Of a DNA stretch of 64,000 nucleotides, positions 1 to 7,664 are shown one piece after another. How positions within the stretch are numbered: position 1 is the first letter of the stretch; every line of letters begins with the position of its first letter. A program made the translations under genes and the position numbers. Below the pieces are notes generated by a model. The model worked only from the letters and a program-made list of their open reading frames with translations, ran no database searches and was not told the origin of the DNA. The stretch is from Streptomyces sp. Ru72. GTDB taxonomy: Bacteria; Actinomycetota; Actinomycetes; Streptomycetales; Streptomycetaceae. The stretch spans positions 1 through 64,000 of the forward strand of contig NZ_PQSR01000006.1 in NCBI RefSeq assembly GCF_002920635.1. The letters run 5' to 3'.

Positions 1-601
1 AGGCGGCCGGGCGGCCGGTGTCGCGCAGGGCCGAGGCCGCGGCCAGCAGCACGTCCTGCCCGTCCTCCCCTTCGGGGACGCCGGTGGCCGCGCGCTCGTA
101 CAGCCGTGCGCCCTCCTCCAGGACGAGCTCGGTGTCCATTCCCGCCGGGATCTTGATCCCCGCGTGGTGGCGCCATGTGCTGACCGGATCGCTCCACGCC
201 TCCACGGCGTAGGTCCAGCGGCCTTCGCTCGGCAGGGAGACGGTGGCGCCCCAGCGGTCGGTGCCGGGGGCCAGTTCACGCATCGGTGTCCAGGGTCCTC
301 GGCGGCCTTCGGCGTCGGCGAGGACGACGTTCGCGGCGACGGCGTCGTGGCCCTCGCGGAAGACCGTCGCAGAGATCTCGAACTCCTCGCCGACCACCGC
401 CTTGGCCGGGCGCCGGCCGCCGAGGACGACGGGGCGTACGTCGAGGACGGGGATGCGTCCGAGGGTCGGACCGGTGTCCGGCGCCGGGTCCGGCCCCGCG
501 TCCGAGGCGGGAGTCCGCTGGGCGGGGGGACCCGCGTCGGTGTGTCGTGCGGGGATGGTGCCAGGTGCCGGGGGTGCCGGCGAGTGGTGCGTCGGGGGCA
601 T
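1..601 (-). CDS. glgE: Alpha-1,4-glucan:maltose-1-phosphate maltosyltransferase GlgE, N-terminal part (cut by window edge)
   Basis: Only the first 200 residues lie in the window; the C-terminal catalytic GH13 part is outside. The visible protein starts with a Pro/Ala-rich stretch, then the typical GlgE N-terminal beta-sandwich with segments such as GRIPVLDVRPVVLGGR, FREGHDAVAAN and WTYAVEAWSDP. GlgE extends alpha-1,4-glucan using maltose-1-phosphate made from trehalose. The ATG at 599-601 is preceded by an AGGAG ribosome site about six bases upstream. It is transcribed away from the subtilase terminator and glgP lies just beyond, which fits a glucan cluster. Family assignment is firm; nothing can be said about the active site from this fragment. 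Confidence 0.88.
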   Translation of the reverse strand, partial: MPPTHHSPAPPAPGTIPARHTDAGPPAQRTPASDAGPDPAPDTGPTLGRIPVLDVRPVVLGGRRPAKAVVGEEFEISATVFREGHDAVAANVVLADAEGRRGPWTPMRELAPGTDRWGATVSLPSEGRWTYAVEAWSDPVSTWRHHAGIKIPAGMDTELVLEEGARLYERAATGVPEGEDGQDVLLAAASALRDTGRPAA

Positions 602-711
602 GACCGCTCCTGTCCGCGTCAACATGTCCGGGCGGATGGGGTGTCGGAAGGTGGGCCGGCGGTTACCGGATGAGCCTTCCCGCAGGACGGGTGGGCATTC
701 CGGCACTTTGT

Positions 712-740
712 TAACTACTCACGCGTATGTCTACGTTCAA
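712..740 (-). promoter_or_regulatory. Candidate sigma-70-type promoter for glgE
   Basis: Reading the minus strand, TTGAAC (740-735) and TAGTTA (717-712) are separated by 17 bases. This would start transcription near 705 and give a leader of about 100 bases before the glgE ATG. It lies just downstream of the subtilase terminator. The call rests on sequence match only. Confidence 0.45.
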
Positions 741-768
741 GACCGGCCGCATTCAGTACAGCCAAGAG

Positions 769-804
769 GACCGGCCCCGCCCGTGACAAGGGGCGAGGCC
801 GGTC
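769..804 (-). terminator. Terminator after the subtilase gene
   Basis: GACCGGCCCCGCCC (769 onward) pairs with GGGGCGAGGCCGGTC (790-804), with one non-Watson-Crick position. It sits about 30 bases past the subtilase stop codon and separates it from the glgE promoter. No U-tract follows, as is common in Streptomyces. Confidence 0.7.
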
Positions 805-832
805 AGAGTACGCGTGTCCGGTTAACCGGCGG

Positions 833-2035
833 TCAAGGATTGTCGACCTGGAGCAGCTTGTTGGGCGACCCGATCCCCGCGCCCTTGATCTTTCCGGAGA
901 CCGCCCGACGTACGAGGGCCCGGCTCACCTGCGCCGGGGTGGCCTTGGGATGGCGGGCCAGATAGAGGGCGGCGGCGCCCGCGACGTGCGGTGCCGCCAT
1001 CGACGTGCCGGAGAGCGTGGCGGTGCCGGTGTCGCTCGCGTTCGAGTCCGAGGTGATCGCCACGCCTGGGGCGAACAGGTCCAGGCTGGAACCCCAGTTG
1101 GAGAAGCTCGCCCGGGCGTCCTTCCGGTCGCTGGCGCCGACCGTGATGGCCTGATCGACCCGGGCCGGGGAGTACAGGCCGGCCGGGAGCCCGTCGTTGC
1201 CGGCGGCGACCGCGTAGGTGACGCCGGAGGCGATGGAGTTGCGCACGGCCGCGTCCAGCTGGGCGTTCGCGTAGCCGCCCAGGCTCAGGTTGGCCACCGC
1301 GGGCTTCCTCGCGTGCTTGGTCACCCAGTCGATGCCCGCGATGACCTGCGCGGTGGTACCGGAGCCGTTGTCGTCGAGGACGCGCACGGCGACGACCTCG
1401 GCCTGCTTGGCCACGCCGTACGTGGCGCCCGCGATGGTGCCGGCCACGTGCGTGCCGTGTCCGTTGCCGTCCTGGGCGGTCGCGTCGTTGTCGACGAAGT
1501 CCCAGCCGTAGCTCGCCCGGCCGCCGAAGTCCTTGTGCGAGATGCGGATGCCGGTGTCGATGACGTACGCCGTCACGCCCGCTCCCGCAGGTTCGGGCCA
1601 GGTGTAGCCCTTGTCGAGCGGCAGGTTCGGCTGGTCGATCCGGTCCAGTGCCCAGGACGGCGGGTTCTTCTGGTAGTGGTCGAGCGCCACCCGGGTGTCC
1701 TGGACGACCGAGGCCACGCGGGAGTCGGCCGCGAGACGCCGGGCCTGCCGCTCGTTGACGGTCACCGCGTAGCCGTTGAGCGCGCTGCCGTAGGTGTGGC
1801 TGATTCTCGCCCCGTACTTCTCGGCGATGCCCTTGCCGGCCGCCGACAGGGCCTGAGTTCCCCCCTTGAGTGTCACGATGTAGCTGCCGCTGACGGCGCC
1901 GGGAGCACCGGCGCCGAGTACGGTTCCTTCCGGGGCGGCCTGCGCGGGCTGTGCGACGGCCGCGAGCGCCGCGACCGTGGCGATGGTGGTCAGACCGCCG
2001 GCCCAGCGCAGACGCGCCTCTCTCATCCGTGCCAT
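833..2035 (-). CDS. Secreted subtilisin-like serine protease (S8, proteinase K type)
   Basis: A 400-residue extracellular protease. Residues 1-33 form a signal peptide (basic start, hydrophobic core, AQA cleavage). Residues about 50-118 are an I9 inhibitor propeptide (SGSYIVTLKGG). The catalytic domain carries Asp160 (AYVIDTGI), His193 (NGHGTHVAGT), oxyanion Asn280 (AAGNDG) and Ser345 (LSGTSMAAPHVAG). The ATG at 2035 was chosen because GGGAGGGG lies nine bases upstream and the signal peptide starts cleanly there. The C-terminus ends soon after the catalytic core, with no extra domain. It is divergent from glgP. It should act as a broad-specificity endoprotease outside the cell. Confidence 0.93.
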   Translation of the reverse strand: MARMREARLRWAGGLTTIATVAALAAVAQPAQAAPEGTVLGAGAPGAVSGSYIVTLKGGTQALSAAGKGIAEKYGARISHTYGSALNGYAVTVNERQARRLAADSRVASVVQDTRVALDHYQKNPPSWALDRIDQPNLPLDKGYTWPEPAGAGVTAYVIDTGIRISHKDFGGRASYGWDFVDNDATAQDGNGHGTHVAGTIAGATYGVAKQAEVVAVRVLDDNGSGTTAQVIAGIDWVTKHARKPAVANLSLGGYANAQLDAAVRNSIASGVTYAVAAGNDGLPAGLYSPARVDQAITVGASDRKDARASFSNWGSSLDLFAPGVAITSDSNASDTGTATLSGTSMAAPHVAGAAALYLARHPKATPAQVSRALVRRAVSGKIKGAGIGSPNKLLQVDNP

Positions 2036-2433
2036 GACTCGAGTCCCCTCCCAACTCGATGCGGCCCGGCCGCAGTTCGCGACCGGTGCGCCGCCTGAAG
2101 CCTCTCGTGCGGGCGCGAAGCGCCACAAGGTCGCCTATGCGTGGGGAATCGGCCATATCGGATGATGGCGGATGTGTAAAAGTTGCGTTCTTTTTCGGTC
2201 GGCTCGGACCGAGGGTGACGGCGCTCGCATCACGGCCGGGTTCGGGCACGACCAGCCTGTCCGCCCTTCGAGGAGGAGGCCGTTCAGGTCGTTCGGGGGT
2301 CTTCGGGGATCTGGTGCGCGCTGAGGCCCGAAGCGGGTCGCCGCGTCCCGGGGTGCCTACAAACCCGGCGGCGAGGGGACCAGGCAGCGTACCGTCGAAG
2401 ACGCTACGTACGTCCTCCGTGAAGGTGGAATTC
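2036..2433. other. Divergent intergenic region between subtilase and glgP
   Basis: These 398 bases hold no convincing gene. On the minus strand TTTACA (2180-2175) and TATGGC (157-152 of the 2100s, i.e. 2157-2152) with a 17-base spacer form a possible promoter for the subtilase with a leader of about 110 bases. A purine-rich GAAGGTGG just before 2434 serves as the glgP ribosome site. No clear glgP promoter was recognised. Confidence 0.4.
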
Positions 2434-5058
2434 GTGAAGGCCATCCGCAGGTTCACCGTACGTCCCGTCCTCCCCGAAGCCCTCCAGTCGCTGAGCGACC
2501 TGGCGCGCAATCTGCGCTGGTCGTGGCATGCGGAGACCCGAGACCTCTTCCAGTCCGTCGACCCCGAGCGGTGGGCCGCCTCGGGCGGCGACCCGGTGCG
2601 GCTGCTGGGGAGCGTGCCTCCCGCCCGGCTCGCCGAGCTGACCGAGGACCGCCGCTTCCTGCGCCGTCTCGCCGCGGCCGCCGACGATCTGCACGACTAC
2701 GTCACCGGCGAGCGCTGGTACCAGTCCGAGGACCGGTCCTCCGGCCTGCCCGCCGCCATCGCCTACTTCTCGCCCGAGTTCGGCATCACGGCCGCGCTGC
2801 CCCAGTACTCGGGCGGGCTCGGCATCCTCGCCGGGGACCATCTGAAGGCGGCCAGCGACCTCGGCGTCCCGCTGATCGGCGTGGGCCTGCTGTACCGGCA
2901 CGGCTACTTCCGGCAGACGCTCTCCCGCGACGGCTGGCAGCAGGAGCACTATCCGGTGCTCGACCCGAACGAGCTGCCGCTCACACCGCTGAGCGAGCTC
3001 GACGGCACCCCCGCCCAGGTCTGTCTCGGTCTGCCCGGAGGCCGCCGCCTGAAAGCCCGTGTCTGGCTCGCGCAGGTGGGCCGGGTGCCGCTGCTGATGC
3101 TCGACTCGGACGTGGAGGAGAACGACCTCGGCGAGCGGGGCGTCACCGACCGGCTGTACGGCGGCGGCAGCGAGCACCGGCTGCTCCAGGAGATGCTGCT
3201 CGGCATCGGCGGGGTGCGCGCCGTGCGCACGTACTGCCGGCTGACCGGGCACCCCGAGCCAGAGGTGTTCCACACCAACGAGGGGCACGCCGGCTTCCTC
3301 GGCCTGGAGCGGATCGCGGAACTGTGCGAGGGCGGGCTCGACTTCGACTCCGCCCTGGAAGCCGTGCGCGCCGGCACGGTCTTCACCACCCACACCCCCG
3401 TGCCGGCCGGCATCGACCGCTTCGACCGGGAGCTGGTGGCGCGCCACTTCGGCCCGGACGCCGAGCTGCCGGGCATCGACGTGGAACGGATTCTGCAGCT
3501 CGGCATGGAGACCTACCCGGGCGGCGAACCCAACCTCTTCAACATGGCCGTGATGGGCCTGCGCCTCGGCCAGCGCGCCAACGGGGTGTCCCTCCTCCAC
3601 GGCAACGTCAGCCGGGAGATGTTCTCGGGCCTGTGGCCCGGCTTCGACGCCGACGAGGTGCCGATCACCTCCGTGACGAACGGGGTGCACGCGCCGACCT
3701 GGGTGGCACCGGAGGTGTTCCGGCTGGGCGCGCGGCAGATCGGTGCCGAGCGAACCGAGGACGCCATGACGGAGGGCGGACGCGAGCGCTGGGACGCGAT
3801 CGCGGAGATCCCGGACCAGGACATCTGGGACCTGCGCAGGGTGCTGCGCGAGCAGCTGGTCCTCGAGGTCCGGCAGCGGCTGTACGCGTCCTGGCGGCAG
3901 CGTGGTGCCGGAACGGCGGAGCTGGGCTGGATCGACGGCGTCCTCGACCCGGACGTCCTGACGATCGGCTTCGCGCGCCGCGTTCCGTCGTACAAGCGTC
4001 TGACGCTGATGCTGCGCGACCCCGACCGCCTGATGGAACTGCTGCTGCACCCCGAACACCCGATCCAGATCGTGGTGGCCGGAAAGGCACACCCCGCCGA
4101 CGACGGCGGAAAGCGCCTGATCCAGGAGCTGGTCCGGTTCGCGGACGATCCACGCGTACGCCACCGCATCGTGTTCCTCCCCGACTACGGCATGGCGATG
4201 GCGCAGAAGCTCTACCCCGGCTGCGACGTGTGGCTGAACAACCCGCTGCGCCCGCTGGAGGCGTGCGGGACGAGCGGGATGAAGGCGGCGCTCAACGGCT
4301 GCCTCAACCTGTCGGTGCTCGACGGCTGGTGGGACGAGTGGTTCCAGCCGGACTTCGGCTGGGCGATCCCCACCGCCGACGGTACGGGGACGGACGAGGA
4401 CAGGCGCGACGACCTCGAGGCCGCGGCGCTGTACGAACTGCTGGAGCAGCGGGTGGCGCCGCGCTTCTACGAGCGGGGCCAGGGCGGGCTGCCGGACCGC
4501 TGGATCGAGATGGTCCGCCAGACCCTCATGCACCTGGGCCCCAAGGTGCTGGCGGGCCGGATGGTCCGGGAGTACGTGGAGCGCCTGTACACCCCGGCGG
4601 CCCACGCGCACCGGTCGATGACACCTCAGGCGGCGCGGGAGCTGGCGGGCTGGAAGGCGCGGGTGCGCTCCGCCTGGCCGTCGGTCACGGTCGACCACGT
4701 CGAGACGTCGGCCATGACTCAGACGGCGGAACTGGGCACCACGCTGGCGCTCCGCGTCCGGGTCGGCCTCGGCGAACTGGGGCCGGACGACGTGGAGGTG
4801 CAGGCGGTGGCGGGCCGCGTGGACATGGAGGACCGCCTGGAGGACGCGACGCCGGTACCGCTGAAACCGGCGGGCGGCCCGGACACGGAGGGCCGCTGGC
4901 TGTACGAGGGGCCCCTGTCCCTGGACCGCACGGGCCCGTTCGGGTACACGGTCCGCATCCTGCCGTCGCATCGGCTGCTGGCCTCCAGCGCGGAACTCGG
5001 GCTGGTGACGGTGCCGTCGGAGGAGAGGGTGGGGGCGGCGGGGGTGCTGATGCGGTAG
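2434..5058 (+). CDS. glgP: Alpha-glucan phosphorylase (GT35)
   Basis: This 874-residue enzyme cleaves terminal alpha-1,4-glucan bonds with phosphate to give glucose-1-phosphate. The N-terminus (KAIRRFTVRPVLPE) and the DUF3417-type segment NLRWSWH are typical of actinobacterial GlgP. The pyridoxal-phosphate lysine is Lys617 in EACGTSGMKAALNG. A substrate-site segment FGITAALPQYSGGLGILAGDH lies near residue 115. The GTG at 2434 was chosen because GAAGGTGG precedes it and homologues of this family normally begin with KAIRRF; an in-frame GTG at 2419 lacks a ribosome site. It neighbours glgE across the subtilase gene, consistent with a shared role in alpha-glucan turnover. Confidence 0.92.
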   Translation: MKAIRRFTVRPVLPEALQSLSDLARNLRWSWHAETRDLFQSVDPERWAASGGDPVRLLGSVPPARLAELTEDRRFLRRLAAAADDLHDYVTGERWYQSEDRSSGLPAAIAYFSPEFGITAALPQYSGGLGILAGDHLKAASDLGVPLIGVGLLYRHGYFRQTLSRDGWQQEHYPVLDPNELPLTPLSELDGTPAQVCLGLPGGRRLKARVWLAQVGRVPLLMLDSDVEENDLGERGVTDRLYGGGSEHRLLQEMLLGIGGVRAVRTYCRLTGHPEPEVFHTNEGHAGFLGLERIAELCEGGLDFDSALEAVRAGTVFTTHTPVPAGIDRFDRELVARHFGPDAELPGIDVERILQLGMETYPGGEPNLFNMAVMGLRLGQRANGVSLLHGNVSREMFSGLWPGFDADEVPITSVTNGVHAPTWVAPEVFRLGARQIGAERTEDAMTEGGRERWDAIAEIPDQDIWDLRRVLREQLVLEVRQRLYASWRQRGAGTAELGWIDGVLDPDVLTIGFARRVPSYKRLTLMLRDPDRLMELLLHPEHPIQIVVAGKAHPADDGGKRLIQELVRFADDPRVRHRIVFLPDYGMAMAQKLYPGCDVWLNNPLRPLEACGTSGMKAALNGCLNLSVLDGWWDEWFQPDFGWAIPTADGTGTDEDRRDDLEAAALYELLEQRVAPRFYERGQGGLPDRWIEMVRQTLMHLGPKVLAGRMVREYVERLYTPAAHAHRSMTPQAARELAGWKARVRSAWPSVTVDHVETSAMTQTAELGTTLALRVRVGLGELGPDDVEVQAVAGRVDMEDRLEDATPVPLKPAGGPDTEGRWLYEGPLSLDRTGPFGYTVRILPSHRLLASSAELGLVTVPSEERVGAAGVLMR

Positions 5059-5194
5059 GGGTCCACCGCAGCGCGAGGTCCGGCCGAGCAGCTGATCGAG
5101 CGGGCCCGTCGCGAGGGGGCGAATGGGGCCGGTGAGGGCGGGGCGGCTCGTGCGTCGAGGTCGCCGGCGGCTCCCCGGGACACGGCACCCCGGT

Positions 5195-5701
5195 TCAGCC
5201 GTCCGGCTCCGTGCACAGCCTCCGCAGCACCGCCCCGCACCGCCGTGCGTACGCGTGCTGGAACCCCCGCGCGGCCGGCCCGCCCGCCCTTGTGTACCAC
5301 CTGGCGGGCCGGCTGAAGGCCGCGATCGTCAGCCAGACCGTGCCGTCGCCCGTGCGGTCCACCACGAAGGACTCCTCACCGCACTCCGGATGCCCCGGCA
5401 GCGTGCCGTACGCCCAGCCGGTGCGGCGGGGCTCCTCGAGCGTCCAGACCACGCGGCACGGGGCCTTGATCATGCCGGCCAGGGTGATGGTGACGTCCAC
5501 CCCGGGGGCCGCCCTGTCCCCGGTGGTCGAGACGCCGACGCCCATCGCCCGGTGCAGCTCCCAGGTCAGGAGCGCCTCGGTGGCACGGCGGAAAACCTGT
5601 TCGCCCTCGCCGATGCGGGCGCGTACGTGCAGCGGGCGGAAGCCCTCGGGGCAGTGGCCGGGCTCGCGGGTGGCGCCGACATCCTCGTAGGTGAAGGACA
5701 T
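5195..5701 (-). CDS. DUF1990 family protein
   Basis: A 168-residue soluble protein of the DUF1990 family, recognised from the opening FTYEDVGATR, the middle GVSTTGDRAAPGVDVTITL, and the closing FSRPARWYTRAGGP...HAYARRC pattern. The molecular function of this family is unknown. There is no signal peptide or membrane segment. The ATG at 5701 has only a weak GGGA upstream. It lies tail-to-tail with glgP (136 bases apart) and head-on behind the terminator of the M4 protease, so it is probably monocistronic. Confidence 0.8.
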   Translation of the reverse strand: MSFTYEDVGATREPGHCPEGFRPLHVRARIGEGEQVFRRATEALLTWELHRAMGVGVSTTGDRAAPGVDVTITLAGMIKAPCRVVWTLEEPRRTGWAYGTLPGHPECGEESFVVDRTGDGTVWLTIAAFSRPARWYTRAGGPAARGFQHAYARRCGAVLRRLCTEPDG

Positions 5702-5716
5702 GTGTCCCAGCCTAGG

Positions 5717-5751
5717 GCGGCCCCCGGCGTGACCTTCCCGCCGGGGGCCGC
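5717..5751 (-). terminator. Terminator after the first M4 protease gene
   Basis: GCGGCCCCCGGCG (5717-5729) is perfectly complementary to CGCCGGGGGCCGC (5739-5751), giving a 13-bp GC stem with a nine-base loop. It starts about a dozen bases past the protease stop codon and ends upstream of the DUF1990 start. Confidence 0.75.
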
Positions 5752-5763
5752 CGTGTCGGCGTG

Positions 5764-7422
5764 CTAGTTCACGTTGACCGCGGACCAGGCCGCCGCCACC
5801 GCGTTGTACTCGGTGCTGCCGGAGCCGTACAGGGCGGACGCCGCGTTCAGGGTCGCCGTGCGGGCGCCCTTGTAGTTCGTCGTCGACGTCATGTACGTCG
5901 TCAGCGCCTTGTACCAGATCTGGAGCGCCTTGGCGCGACCGATGCCGGTGACCGTGGAGCCGTTGTAGGTCGGCGAGTTGTAGCTGACGCCGTTGATCGT
6001 CTTGGCGCCGCTGCCCTCCGACAGGAGGTAGAAGAAGTGGTTGGCGACACCGGACGAGTAGTGCACGTCCTTGCTGCCGACGCTGGAGGACCAGTAGTCG
6101 GCGGAGCCGCCGTCCTTGCTGGGCTTGTCCATGTAGCGCAGCGGGGTGCCGTCGCCGTTGATGTCGATCTTCTCGCCGATGAGGTAGTCACCGGGGTCGG
6201 AGGCGTTGTTGGCGTAGAACTCCACGCCGGTGCCGAAGATGTCGCTGGTCGCCTCGTTCAGGCCGCCGGACTCGCCGCTGTAGTTCAGGCCGGCCGTGTT
6301 GGAGGTGACGCCGTGGCTCATCTCGTGGCCCGCCACGTCCAGCGAGGTCAGCGGGTGGGTGCTCCCGGAGCCGTCGCCGTAGGTCATGCAGAAGCAGCTG
6401 TCGTCCCAGAAGGCGTTGACGTAGGCGTTGCCGTAGTGGACGCGGGAGTAGGCCGCCTTGCCGTCGTTCTTGATGCCGCTGCGGCCGAAGGTGTTCTTGT
6501 AGAAGTCCCAGGTGACCTGGGCGCCGTAGGCGGCGTCCACGGCGGCCGTCTGGTCGGTGGAGGAACTGGAGGCCGCACCCGTGCCCCAGACGTTGTCCGC
6601 GTCGGTGAACAGGGTGCCGGTGCCGGACGTCCTGTGGGCCAGGTTGTAGGTCTTGTGCCCGCCCCGCGTGGTGTCGTACAGCTGGTACGTCGACCCCGAC
6701 AGGCTGGTGGTCAGGCTGACGGTGCCGGAGTACAGGCTCTTGCCCGTGCCGGTCGCGTTCTCGATGCCCTGGTACTGGAAGAGCTTCTTGCCGGTCGCGG
6801 CGTCGGTGATGACGTGGAGCTGGTTCGGGGTGCCGTCGTCCTGGAGGCCGCCGACGATCGTCTCGTAGGCGAGGACGGGCTTGCCCGAGCCGGCCCAGAT
6901 CACCTTGCGGGCGCCGTCCGCGGTGCTCTTGGCGGAGCCGAGCGTCCGGGCGGCGGACACCGCCGCCTTCTCCGCCTGGGCGGCGGCGATCTGCGGCTTG
7001 AGCGAGGCCACCTTGATGGCCGCGCCGTTCGCTCTGGTCACGCCCTCGGTCCTGCCGGACTTGGAGTGGACGACGAGGTCGCCGCCGAGGACCGGAAGGC
7101 CCGCGTAGGTACGCTCGTAGCGGGTGTGGACCGTGCCGTCGACGTCCTTGACGACGTCCTTGACGACCAGCTTCTCCTTCGTCCCGAGGCCTATCTGCCG
7201 GGCCGTCTCGGCGACGTTCTCCTCGGCCTTCGCGATGAGCGAGGTACGGGCCGCGGTGGTCAGGTAGGTCGGGGCGGCGGCGAGGGGCGCCTTGCCGGCG
7301 GAGGCGGCCTGGGTCTGGGCCGAGGCGTTCGCGGTCAGGCCCGTGGTGAGCAGGGCTCCGGCGGCGACGGCGGTGGCGATGGCCAGCGTGGTGCGCTGGT
7401 GACGCGCGTAGCGGGGAGTCAC
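5764..7422 (-). CDS. Secreted thermolysin-family neutral zinc metalloprotease (M4)
   Basis: A 552-residue secreted protease. Residues 1-35 form a signal peptide ending ANASA. An FTP/PepSY propeptide follows (KEKLVVKDVV, TYAGLPVLGGDLVV). The mature domain has the zinc motif H366-E367-M-S-H370, third ligand Glu390 (GLNEATSD) and the downstream catalytic His454 (DVHYSSGVANHFF). The GTG at 7422 is preceded by AAGGAG five bases upstream; a longer in-frame reading starting at 7521 would bury the signal peptide. It lacks the C-terminal P-domain of its tandem paralogue at 7665-9707. The two share long stretches of identical DNA over the catalytic core. Confidence 0.93.
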   Translation of the reverse strand: MTPRYARHQRTTLAIATAVAAGALLTTGLTANASAQTQAASAGKAPLAAAPTYLTTAARTSLIAKAEENVAETARQIGLGTKEKLVVKDVVKDVDGTVHTRYERTYAGLPVLGGDLVVHSKSGRTEGVTRANGAAIKVASLKPQIAAAQAEKAAVSAARTLGSAKSTADGARKVIWAGSGKPVLAYETIVGGLQDDGTPNQLHVITDAATGKKLFQYQGIENATGTGKSLYSGTVSLTTSLSGSTYQLYDTTRGGHKTYNLAHRTSGTGTLFTDADNVWGTGAASSSSTDQTAAVDAAYGAQVTWDFYKNTFGRSGIKNDGKAAYSRVHYGNAYVNAFWDDSCFCMTYGDGSGSTHPLTSLDVAGHEMSHGVTSNTAGLNYSGESGGLNEATSDIFGTGVEFYANNASDPGDYLIGEKIDINGDGTPLRYMDKPSKDGGSADYWSSSVGSKDVHYSSGVANHFFYLLSEGSGAKTINGVSYNSPTYNGSTVTGIGRAKALQIWYKALTTYMTSTTNYKGARTATLNAASALYGSGSTEYNAVAAAWSAVNVN

Positions 7423-7515
7423 ACAAGCTCCTTCTGTGGGGGATTCCGGTCGGCGTGGGGTTACCGGCCGGATCGGTTGTGAAGTTGCGGTGCATGTGCG
7501 GCAGCGGTGGAAGCG

Positions 7516-7539
7516 TGACATGCGGTCGCGTACATGTCA
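7516..7539. promoter_or_regulatory. Candidate operator upstream of first M4 protease
   Basis: TGACATG (7516-7522) and CATGTCA (7533-7539) form a perfect inverted repeat with a ten-base spacer, about 94 bases upstream of the protease start. No equivalent was found in front of the second M4 gene. It could bind a dimeric regulator; the regulator is unknown. Confidence 0.4.
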
Positions 7540-7605
7540 GGGCTTCGAAGTGATGTTGGCCGAAAGACGACTCGCAGGTGAACGTTGCGGGCAGGTGAAC
7601 GGGTG

Positions 7606-7634
7606 CGTCCCCGAGGTGGCCCACCTCGGGGACG
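7606..7634 (-). terminator. Terminator after the second M4 protease gene
   Basis: CGTCCCCGAGGTGG (7606-7619) and CCACCTCGGGGACG (7621-7634) are perfectly complementary with one base between them, so the RNA would form a long GC hairpin with its innermost pairs open. It begins about 30 bases past the stop codon at 7665. Confidence 0.8.
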
Positions 7635-7664
7635 GTGCCCTGTCCGCGCTGCTCGGGGCGCGGT

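Noticed and set aside
2404..4971. An 855-residue antisense frame opposite glgP
   Set aside because: Long antisense frames are expected at this GC content; it has no family motifs and glgP is unambiguous.
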